Shown: in pieces, positions 1 to 6,266 of the stretch
Layout: each line of letters starts with the position of its first letter
Numbering within the stretch: position 1 is the stretch's first letter
Source: Gammaproteobacteria bacterium
Lineage (GTDB): Bacteria; Pseudomonadota; Gammaproteobacteria; PS1; Pseudothioglobaceae
Assembly (NCBI GenBank): GCA_024280535.1
Contig: JAJRPY010000024.1
Span: 1 to 7,099 of the forward strand
Direction of reading: 5' to 3'
Length of the DNA stretch: 7,099 nucleotides
Notes under the pieces: generated by a model
Told to the model about the DNA's origin: nothing
Database searches by the model: none
The model's input: the letters and a program-made list of their open reading frames with translations, nothing else
Made by a program: the position numbers and the translations under genes

Positions 1-236
1 ATGCATACCGTGACCGTCGCCAGAAGCGTCGCCAATTCCGTAGGCTTTGGATTGTACGTATTAACGCAGAAGCGCGTAATTGTGGCTTAAGTTATTCAAG
101 AATGATTGATGGCTTAAACAAAGCAGGCATTGAGATTGACCGTAAAGTATTATCAGATATTGCAATTTTTGATAAACCTGCATTCGCCAAGATTGCCGAT
201 CAGGCAAAAGAGGCCATCGCTAAAGCGGCCAAATAG
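1..236 (+). CDS. rplT: 50S ribosomal protein L20, C-terminal part (5' end outside window)
   Basis: L20 binds 23S rRNA early in assembly of the large ribosomal subunit. The reading frame has its first full codon at base 3 and stops with TAG at 234-236, leaving 77 residues, about the last two thirds of a protein usually near 118 aa. The fragment opens with the L20 signature [16 protein letters not shown] and continues with [19 protein letters not shown] and [18 protein letters not shown], all typical of the family; the basic, Arg-rich start is the rRNA-binding part. The ATG at base 1 is out of frame and is not the start. In many gammaproteobacteria rplT ends the thrS-infC-rpmI-rplT group and is followed by pheST-ihfA, as here. 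A terminator hairpin begins 12 bases after the stop. Identification is secure; only the length is incomplete. Confidence 0.97.
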   Translation, partial: AYRDRRQKRRQFRRLWIVRINAEARNCGLSYSRMIDGLNKAGIEIDRKVLSDIAIFDKPAFAKIADQAKEAIAKAAK

Positions 237-244
237 CTAACCGT

Positions 245-271
245 AAAGTCATGATTATTCATGGCTTTTTT
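245..271 (+). terminator. Intrinsic terminator after rplT
   Basis: GTCATGA (248-254), a TTAT loop (255-258) and TCATGGC (259-265) form a 7-bp stem with one G-T wobble, followed directly by six T (266-271). The AAA at 245-247 can pair with the first T residues to lengthen the stem. It lies 12 bases after the rplT stop, the usual place for a Rho-independent terminator. It should end at least part of the ribosomal-protein transcript, so pheST is expressed by read-through or from its own promoter. The stem is short and moderately GC-poor, so termination may be partial. Confidence 0.72.
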
Positions 272-311
272 CATATTAAAAATGAGAAAAGACTTCTTTA
301 ACAATTTATGA
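261..311 (+). CDS. Possible Phe-rich leader peptide upstream of pheS (pheM-like)
   Basis: A 16-codon ORF reads MAFFILKMRKDFFNNL and ends with TGA at 309-311. It carries four Phe codons in two adjacent pairs (267-272 and 294-299). An internal ATG at 282 gives a shorter form, MRKDFFNNL. In E. coli the short Phe-rich leader gene pheM occupies the same place between rplT and pheS and controls pheST by attenuation. Points against: no Shine-Dalgarno sequence precedes either ATG, and the first Phe pair is encoded by the T-run of the rplT terminator. The first ATG also lies in the 3' arm of that hairpin. Position and content fit a leader, but in such AT-rich DNA Phe codons arise easily, so this is a candidate only. 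Confidence 0.4.
   Translation: MAFFILKMRKDFFNNL
291..309 (+). promoter_or_regulatory. boxA-like sequence upstream of pheS
   Basis: TCTTTAACAATTTAT (295-309) matches, as recalled, the boxA region of gammaproteobacterial rRNA leaders (core GCTCTTTAACA, followed in E. coli by ATTTAT). boxA RNA is bound by NusB and ribosomal protein S10 and promotes antitermination. The conserved GC just before CTTT is not kept here (TT instead), and no boxB was found. It overlaps the left arm of the inverted repeat, so one sequence could serve both roles or the likeness may be chance. Confidence 0.3.
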
Positions 312-344
312 TAATTCACACACAACAGCATCAATTGTTAAAGA
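295..344 (+). promoter_or_regulatory. Perfect 12-bp inverted repeat in the pheS leader
   Basis: TCTTTAACAATT (295-306) is exactly complementary to AATTGTTAAAGA (333-344), with a 26-base loop. The left arm covers most of the second Phe codon pair and the next codons of the possible leader ORF. The right arm ends 14 bases before the pheS ATG. No T-run follows, so it is not an ordinary terminator. If formed in RNA, it could hide the pheS initiation region, and a ribosome stalled at the Phe codons would keep it open; this mechanism is inferred. The right arm could also pair locally (AAGA 341-344 with TCTT 348-351), so alternative folds exist. Confidence 0.5.
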
Positions 345-358
345 TGTTCTTAAGTTAA

Positions 359-1372
<1,014 letters not shown>

Positions 1373-1376
1373 ATAT

Positions 1377-3743
1377 ATGAATATTTCGACATCATGGTTG
1401 CGTGAATGGATTTCCCCCGTTGTAACGGATGAAGCGTTAGCGCAACAATTGACAATGGCAGGTCTTGAGGTGGACGGTATTCAAACCGTAGCACCTATGT
1501 TTAGTCGGGTTGTGGTCGGTCAAGTGGTTGCTTGCGAGCAGCATCCAGATGCAGATAAACTTAAATTATGCCAGGTTAATGTAGGTGAAACGGAACCAGT
1601 GCAAATTATTTGTGGCGCCAGTAATGTACGCGCAGGGCTTAAAGTAATGGTGGCACTTGTAGGTGCCAAATTACCGGGTGATTTTAATATTAAAAAAGCC
1701 AAACTTCGTGGCGTTGAATCATGGGGTATGATTTGTTCTGAATCTGAATTAGGCATCAGTGATTCAGCGACAGGCATTGCCGAATTAGACATTGAAGCAC
1801 CGATTGGACAAGATATTAGGCAATATTTAGACCTTGATGATAATATTATCGAGTTAGATATCACCCCAAATCGTGGCGATTGTTTTTCTGTGTTGGGTGT
1901 TGCTCGCGAGGTAAGCGCTAATTACGGCATGGCTTTTGTGATGCCGGAAATTGAGGTTGCTGTGACGGGAGGTGAGTCAAATATCACAACCCACGTTAGC
2001 AATAGTGCTGCTTGCCCTAAGTATTTAACCCGATTAATCAAGGGTATTGATAATAGTGTGCAAACGCCTAAATGGATGGCAGACAAACTGATGCGATCTG
2101 GTCAGGCGCTACATTCTCCGGTCGTTGATATTACCAATTATGTGCTAATGGAATTAGGTCAGCCATTGCATGCGTTTGATTTGGCTAAGATTAATGGTGC
2201 GATTGAGGTGAGAGATGCACTTGCTGGCGAGACGATTGAATTGCTGAATGATTCCACAGTTACTTTAAGAGAAGATACTCTGGTAATTGCAGATGATAAT
2301 TCTATTTTGGCCATTGCGGGTGTGATGGGTGGCAAGTTGAGCTCAACACAGCCAACAACAACGGATATTTTGTTAGAAAGTGCGTTTTTTGAGCCTGTTT
2401 TTATTGCTGGAAAAGCAAGAAATTATGGCTTGCATACTGAGTCATCGTTGCGTTTTGAGCGCGGTGTTGATTTTAAAATAACCGCATTGGCATTGGATCG
2501 AGCCACCCAATTAATAGTTGAGATTTGTGGCGGTGAAGTGAGTGAAGTTTCTAGTCATATTGACCAATCCACCTTGCCTGAATTATTGCCAATTACCGTC
2601 ACCAAAGCAAACATCCAAAAGATTCTAGGTTTTGAATTAGACTGCCACTGGATTGAAGAAAAATTCACCAATCTTGAGTTTGAAATTAGCCATAAAACAG
2701 CCAATTCTTGGACAATCATCCCGCCAAGTTTTAGGTTTGATATTTGCATTCCAGCCGATTTGATTGAAGAATTGGCAAGATTATATGGCTATGATAAATT
2801 GCCAGTGCAAAAGTTGTCGTTAGAGGCAAATATTAAGGTGATTAAAGAGGCGCAAACTGACCAGTACGATGTGATGCAAATATTGGTTAGTCGCGGTTAT
2901 CAAGAGGTAATTACTTATAGTTTTATTGCGGAAAAATATCAGAATTTAATCAGCCCATCTGCCAAAAAAATCACCTTAACCAACCCAATTTCGGCAGATA
3001 TGTCAATTATGCGCTCATCACTTTGGCCAGGGTTGTTGCAAACAGTTGAGTCTAATCAGCGGCGTGGGTGCACAGATATTCGATTGTTTGAAATTGGACT
3101 GTGTTTTGATGGCGTTAAGGCGGAAGAGCAATCCAACAAGTTGGCAGGTGTGATTAGTGGCAATCGGTTTGAGGCGCAATGGTCTGCACAGCCGCAAGCG
3201 CTTGATTTTTTTGATGCTAAAGCAGATTTAGAATCATTATTAAGGCTCACTTCGGCACCATTTAGTTTTGAAGCAGCTGAACATCCAGCATTGCAAAAAG
3301 GTCAAAGTGCTAATATTCTGCTTAATGGGCAATCTGTAGGCTGGATTGGTGCCTTGTCACCTGTGGTGCAACAACAATTATCTCTGCCTAAGTGTTATTT
3401 GTATGAAATTGATTTGGCAGTGGTATTATCGGCAAAAATAGCCCAATATCAGCCTTTTTCTGCCTATCAGCAAGCCCAGCGAGATATCGCCTTAGTGCTT
3501 GACCAATCAACGCCTGTGGCGCAGTTAATAGAGGCAATTAATCAGTTAAACCAAGTGCATTTTGTTGGCGTCAGTTTATTTGATGTTTATCAAGGTGAGC
3601 GCATTGAGGCGGGTAAAAAGAGTGTTGCGTTAAATTTGAGCTATCAATCATTAACAGCAACTATGACTGACGACGAGGTCAACGCTAAAGTTGATGAAGT
3701 ACTGGCTTTGTTGAAAGATAAATTTAATACGGTATTAAGATAA
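1377..3743 (+). CDS. pheT: Phenylalanyl-tRNA synthetase beta subunit
   Basis: The beta subunit binds tRNA-Phe and removes wrongly attached tyrosine. At 788 residues it is close to the 795 of E. coli. Domain order is complete. A tRNA-binding OB fold lies around residues 40-150 (VVVGQVVACEQHPDADKLKLC at 45-65). The B3/B4 editing domain spans about 208-397, and includes ITNYVLMELGQPLHAFD and ESSLRFERGVD. B5 covers about 402-472, ending in ADLIEELARLYGYDKLP. A catalytic-like core runs from about 480 to 680, and the C-terminal FDX-ACB anticodon-binding domain from about 695 to 787, with LTATMTDDEVN near its end. The gene starts four bases after the pheS stop without a clear Shine-Dalgarno, which suggests translational coupling. 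Its TAA overlaps the ihfA start by one base. No truncation or frameshift is seen. Confidence 0.98.
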   Translation: MNISTSWLREWISPVVTDEALAQQLTMAGLEVDGIQTVAPMFSRVVVGQVVACEQHPDADKLKLCQVNVGETEPVQIICGASNVRAGLKVMVALVGAKLPGDFNIKKAKLRGVESWGMICSESELGISDSATGIAELDIEAPIGQDIRQYLDLDDNIIELDITPNRGDCFSVLGVAREVSANYGMAFVMPEIEVAVTGGESNITTHVSNSAACPKYLTRLIKGIDNSVQTPKWMADKLMRSGQALHSPVVDITNYVLMELGQPLHAFDLAKINGAIEVRDALAGETIELLNDSTVTLREDTLVIADDNSILAIAGVMGGKLSSTQPTTTDILLESAFFEPVFIAGKARNYGLHTESSLRFERGVDFKITALALDRATQLIVEICGGEVSEVSSHIDQSTLPELLPITVTKANIQKILGFELDCHWIEEKFTNLEFEISHKTANSWTIIPPSFRFDICIPADLIEELARLYGYDKLPVQKLSLEANIKVIKEAQTDQYDVMQILVSRGYQEVITYSFIAEKYQNLISPSAKKITLTNPISADMSIMRSSLWPGLLQTVESNQRRGCTDIRLFEIGLCFDGVKAEEQSNKLAGVISGNRFEAQWSAQPQALDFFDAKADLESLLRLTSAPFSFEAAEHPALQKGQSANILLNGQSVGWIGALSPVVQQQLSLPKCYLYEIDLAVVLSAKIAQYQPFSAYQQAQRDIALVLDQSTPVAQLIEAINQLNQVHFVGVSLFDVYQGERIEAGKKSVALNLSYQSLTATMTDDEVNAKVDEVLALLKDKFNTVLR

Positions 3744-4027
3744 TGTCACTTAGTAAAAAAAATATTGCCGATGGTTTGGTGCGTGAGATGGAGATTAGCC
3801 ACGCACAAGCATTGCAACTAACCAACGATTTTTTTAATCAAATTCAATTAAAACTTGCCGCAGGTGAAGAGATAAAACTGGCCAGTTTTGGCAATTTTAC
3901 CCTTAGAGAAAAATCAGCACGCCCAGGCAGAAATCCAAGAACTGGCGAAGAGATTGTCATTTCTGCTAGAAGGGTGGTTGGCTTTAAGGCAGGTCCAAAA
4001 CTAAAAAAACTCACGCAAGAAGGCTAG
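3743..4027 (+). CDS. ihfA: Integration host factor alpha subunit
   Basis: IHF-alpha pairs with IHF-beta to bind specific DNA sites and bend them sharply, acting in recombination, replication and many promoters. The 94 residues fit the HU/IHF family (E. coli IhfA is 99). Visible features are the helical N-terminal body, the core LASFGNFTLREKSARPGRNP (46-65), and the arm tip PGRNPRTGEE (61-70). Pro65 sits at the position of the intercalating proline. ARRVVGFKAGPKL (75-87) closes the family signature. IHF-alpha rather than HU or IHF-beta is chosen from the sequence around the arm and from the position directly after pheT, a conserved gammaproteobacterial order. The ATG overlaps the pheT stop (TAATG), so translation is probably coupled. 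The C-terminal tail is a few residues shorter than in E. coli. Confidence 0.95.
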   Translation: MSLSKKNIADGLVREMEISHAQALQLTNDFFNQIQLKLAAGEEIKLASFGNFTLREKSARPGRNPRTGEEIVISARRVVGFKAGPKLKKLTQEG

Positions 4028-4111
4028 GATTTTTGCCTTAAGGTATTGGTTGAGTTGTTGTCAAATATCGAGTGCCAAACATTAATGATTTTTGAGTGGC
4101 CTTTGGTGGTT
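4028..4111. other. Convergent spacer between ihfA and the nar operon
   Basis: This 84-base AT-rich spacer separates two converging genes. No tRNA, open frame or repeat is evident. The only inverted repeats are weak: the 8-bp palindrome CCTTAAGG (4036-4043) and AAGGC/GCCTT (4020-4024 with 4035-4039). Neither is followed by a T-run in the right place on either strand, so no intrinsic terminator can be named. Confidence 0.6.
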
Positions 4112-4447
4112 TTAGCCTGTACTCCAGCCTCTTGGGCGTTTCATCCCAGCAATCTTACAGGTTTGCTTGACATAACCATAAGGGAATAATTTAAATAATT
4201 TGGTTTTTGCTGATTTTTTATCAATCCCCCAATCAATCCCCATTTGTTTTGCTGTATGTCGAATATCAGGCGCTGCACCGTGCTCATTATAATAAGCCCT
4301 CATAAAGTCAAAGATAGCCCAATACTCATCAGTTAAGATGATATTTTCTGATTCGGCTAATGTCAGAGCGACTGTTTTATTCCAATCTTCTGGATAGATT
4401 AGATAGCCTTCGGCGTCTAGCGCTATTTTTTGCTTGTTAATGGTCAT
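4112..4447 (-). CDS. DsrC/TusE-family protein lacking the C-terminal CysA
   Basis: DsrC and TusE are small sulfur-relay proteins: DsrC is the substrate partner of dissimilatory sulfite reductase, and TusE acts in tRNA thiolation. This 111-residue protein has the family's full length and hallmarks: LDAEGYLIYPEDW (10-22), LAESENIILTDEYW (30-43), a helical centre, and the C-terminal arm KLFPYGYVKQTCKIAGM (86-102). Cys97 is at the CysB position. Eleven residues later, where DsrC and TusE keep the reactive CysA (typically ending GCV), this protein has Trp108 and ends GWSTG. The standard persulfide or trisulfide chemistry needs CysA, so it is probably not a functional DsrC or TusE; a regulatory or binding role is an inference. 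The frame is intact and the change is not explained by a frameshift. It lies 8 bases after the PpiC-like gene, as last gene of the nar operon, without a clear Shine-Dalgarno. Confidence 0.88.
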   Translation of the reverse strand: MTINKQKIALDAEGYLIYPEDWNKTVALTLAESENIILTDEYWAIFDFMRAYYNEHGAAPDIRHTAKQMGIDWGIDKKSAKTKLFKLFPYGYVKQTCKIAGMKRPRGWSTG

Positions 4448-4455
4448 ATAAATTT

Positions 4456-4911
4456 TTATTGTATGTTGATATTCAGGGCGGTTGGGTCTTTAAAATCAAA
4501 CCCTTTAATGGCTGCCTCAGCGGCAAGCACATTGATATATTCTTTGATGCCAGAAGTGGTTGATTGATTTTGCAAGTATTCTCTAATGTGATTTTCTACT
4601 AAGGCAAATGGCAAGGCTTTCTGCTGCTCCTTATCAAAGAATTTAACTTGATTGTTATCATAATAACGCTGGCAAGATTGGGTACTTGCTGTGGGAATAA
4701 TGACATTATCACTGATTAATTGGTTAATTTTTTCCTCTTCCTTGGCGTCATTCTTTTTAATACCTGCTTCTTGTAGTAATAACTGCTGTACTACCAAAGC
4801 TTGTGCTGCTTTGAAAATAACCTCTTTTATACTAGACGCCTCGGTTTGATATTGCATTTCTTGGAATACATCATCATCGCTGATGGTTATATTGTTTACT
4901 TTAATGGGCAT
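4456..4911 (-). CDS. Nar-associated SurA/PpiC-like protein without parvulin domain
   Basis: Many proteobacterial nar operons carry a PpiC-type peptidyl-prolyl isomerase gene after narI, thought to help mature the nitrate reductase. This 151-residue protein resembles the outer parts of those proteins. The N-terminal half (1-92) has VNNITISDDDVFQEMQYQTE, a helix-rich QALVVQQLLLQEAGI and CQRYYDNNQVKF. The C-terminal part (about 98-140) has ALPFALVENHIREYLQ and IKEYINVLAAEAAIKGFDF. The parvulin catalytic domain of roughly 90-100 residues expected between them, with its HILF-type start and Gly-rich GGDLG segment, is absent; the two parts join around residues 91-98. No signal peptide is seen, so it should be cytoplasmic. 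It begins 5 bases after narI with a good Shine-Dalgarno inside the narI end. A chaperone-like role without isomerase activity is inferred. Confidence 0.75.
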   Translation of the reverse strand: MPIKVNNITISDDDVFQEMQYQTEASSIKEVIFKAAQALVVQQLLLQEAGIKKNDAKEEEKINQLISDNVIIPTASTQSCQRYYDNNQVKFFDKEQQKALPFALVENHIREYLQNQSTTSGIKEYINVLAAEAAIKGFDFKDPTALNINIQ

Positions 4912-4916
4912 GGTAT

Positions 4917-5597
4917 TTATCTCCGTCTAACGATTTGGTAGTTTGTGCGGGTTAGATATTGTATCGGCACGCTCCAAATGTGCACCAATCGAGTGAATGG
5001 GAAAATAACAAATAGCGTCATGCCCAATATTAAATGCAATTTAAACGCCCAAGCTTCGGTCAAAATAAAATCAGCAGCACCGAGTCTAAAAGTGGCAATA
5101 TGTTGTGCCCAATTGGCCAAAGCGACCATAGAGCTGCCATCTAAATGTTGTGCTGAATAAGGGATGGTTAATAAGCCTAATAACAATTGTAGTAATAAAT
5201 AAATCAACACAAAAGTATCGCTAAATTTACTGGTTTTGCGAATACGCTGGTCAAACAAGCGTCTGTTTAATAAAATTAACATACCGACTAAACACATAGT
5301 GCCAAAAATGCCACCTGCCACCATAGCCATAATCTGCTTAGTGCCTGCGCTCATAAAAGGATGATAAACCCATTCTGGCGTTAATAAGCCAACAAAATGA
5401 CCAAAAAACAATAAAATAATACCAACATGAAATAAATTACTGCCCCACAGCATGCCTTTTTTTCGCAATAATTGCGATGAGTCTGCTTTCCAAGTGTATT
5501 GGTCTCTGTCATAACGCAATGCACTGCCGACGATAAATATGGTCATGGCAATATAAGGGTAGTAGCCGAAAAAAAACTGATTTAAAAAAGTATTCAT
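4917..5597 (-). CDS. narI: Respiratory nitrate reductase gamma subunit (cytochrome b)
   Basis: NarI is the membrane anchor of the NarGHI complex. It oxidises quinol at the periplasmic side and passes electrons through two b-type hemes to NarH. The 226 residues compare with 225 in E. coli. Five hydrophobic segments are visible, roughly at residues 8-28, 52-72, 86-109, 127-147 and 185-205. The four heme-ligating histidines are all present: His57 and His67 in NLFHVGIILLFFGHFVGLLTP, His188 in AFKLHLILGM, and His206 in FTRLVHIWSVP. Each is one residue after its E. coli counterpart (56, 66, 187, 205). The Arg-rich end (QIVRRR) faces the cytoplasm. The gene starts 9 bases after narJ with a strong Shine-Dalgarno. 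Nothing suggests loss of function. Confidence 0.97.
   Translation of the reverse strand: MNTFLNQFFFGYYPYIAMTIFIVGSALRYDRDQYTWKADSSQLLRKKGMLWGSNLFHVGIILLFFGHFVGLLTPEWVYHPFMSAGTKQIMAMVAGGIFGTMCLVGMLILLNRRLFDQRIRKTSKFSDTFVLIYLLLQLLLGLLTIPYSAQHLDGSSMVALANWAQHIATFRLGAADFILTEAWAFKLHLILGMTLFVIFPFTRLVHIWSVPIQYLTRTNYQIVRRR
4920..4925 (-). promoter_or_regulatory. Shine-Dalgarno of the PpiC-like gene
   Basis: CGGAGA on the minus strand lies 8 bases before the ATG at 4911 and overlaps the last narI codons and the first base of its stop. It supports the chosen start and coupled translation. Confidence 0.75.
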
Positions 5598-5600
5598 AAT

Positions 5601-5608
5601 ATCTCCTT
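5601..5608 (-). promoter_or_regulatory. Shine-Dalgarno of narI
   Basis: AAGGAGAT on the minus strand precedes the narI ATG by 3 bases (the GGAG core by about 5) and overlaps the narJ stop codon. It is the strongest ribosome binding site in the window. Confidence 0.8.
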
Positions 5609-6266
5609 ATTGTGCTATTGGTGCACTGCTTTCACAAGTATTACAAGCATCATTTTCACCGCCAAATGCTGCTTGTTCTTTCCATAATTCATCTAATTCA
5701 TCCAATGTTTCGGGTTCTTTGATGCTATTTTCTATGGCTTCTGCCACTTTAAATTGGTTGGCCTTAATGCTGGATAATTCCTCTAGCGCCAAAAAAATAG
5801 TATGATAGGGCGATTTATTCTTTTTTAACTGCCCGCCAATTAAAGCAATAATATCAATTGTGTCACCTAATGAAATACTGGCTTCTTCGGCATCACATAA
5901 GGATAAATATTCTAAAAATAAAGGCAGGTAGTCTGGTAGTTCTTGTTTGTCAATAAACAATCCTTTGTTTGCGTACATATCGGTTAAATCAACCATTGCT
6001 TGGCCACGGTCGCGTGATTCGCCGTGAATATGCTCACACAAATTTAAACAATGCGCTCGACTTCTGTCAAAAGTGGCAACAAAGCGTTCTTGTAATGTTA
6101 AAAAATCCTTGTGTTGATACTCCTCAATAAAAGCCAATAACGCATCAAGTGTTTTTTTAGATAGCAAGGTGTCTTGTTTTAAAAGTTCAGTCAGTTGATC
6201 AATATTTTTGTGCACATTAATATCTGGGTAAGATAATAAAACTGCTAATATTTTAAGTGTTTTCAT
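5607..6266 (-). CDS. narJ: Nitrate reductase molybdenum cofactor assembly chaperone
   Basis: NarJ is a cytoplasmic chaperone of the TorD/DmsD type. It binds apo-NarG, helps insert the molybdenum cofactor and FeS cluster, and holds back membrane docking until the enzyme is mature. It is not part of the final complex. The 219 residues are slightly shorter than E. coli NarJ (236). The diagnostic block FDRSRAHCLNLCEHIHGESR (66-85), continuing DRGQAMVDLTDMY, is present, as is ELPDYLPLFLEYLS (109-122). The N-terminal LAVLLSYPD is also typical. The acidic tail ends with a Cys pair, C208-x2-C211, of unknown meaning. The ATG overlaps the narH stop by four bases (ATGA), so translation is coupled to narH. 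Confidence 0.96.
   Translation of the reverse strand: MKTLKILAVLLSYPDINVHKNIDQLTELLKQDTLLSKKTLDALLAFIEEYQHKDFLTLQERFVATFDRSRAHCLNLCEHIHGESRDRGQAMVDLTDMYANKGLFIDKQELPDYLPLFLEYLSLCDAEEASISLGDTIDIIALIGGQLKKNKSPYHTIFLALEELSSIKANQFKVAEAIENSIKEPETLDELDELWKEQAAFGGENDACNTCESSAPIAQ

Noticed and set aside
1..90. Short ORF from the ATG at base 1
   Set aside because: It is out of frame with the clear L20 sequence that starts at base 3, and it stops after about 29 codons.
307..312. TATGAT as a -10 box for pheS
   Set aside because: No reasonable -35 element lies 16-18 bases upstream, and such hexamers are common in AT-rich DNA.
1520..1864. Minus-strand ORF of 114 codons within pheT
   Set aside because: It is the antisense shadow of well-conserved PheT sequence and shows no family resemblance; the smaller antisense ORFs at 1019-1216, 2555-2749 and 3056-3250 are rejected for the same reason.
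4020..4039. AAGGC/GCCTT hairpin as the ihfA terminator
   Set aside because: The stem is only 5 bp and the T residues are in the loop, not after the stem.
4112..4130. Frameshift or read-through explaining the missing CysA in the DsrC-like protein
   Set aside because: The spacing from Cys97 is exact and the upstream C-terminal arm is in frame up to RGW, so a substitution at the CysA codon plus a three-residue extension is the simpler reading.
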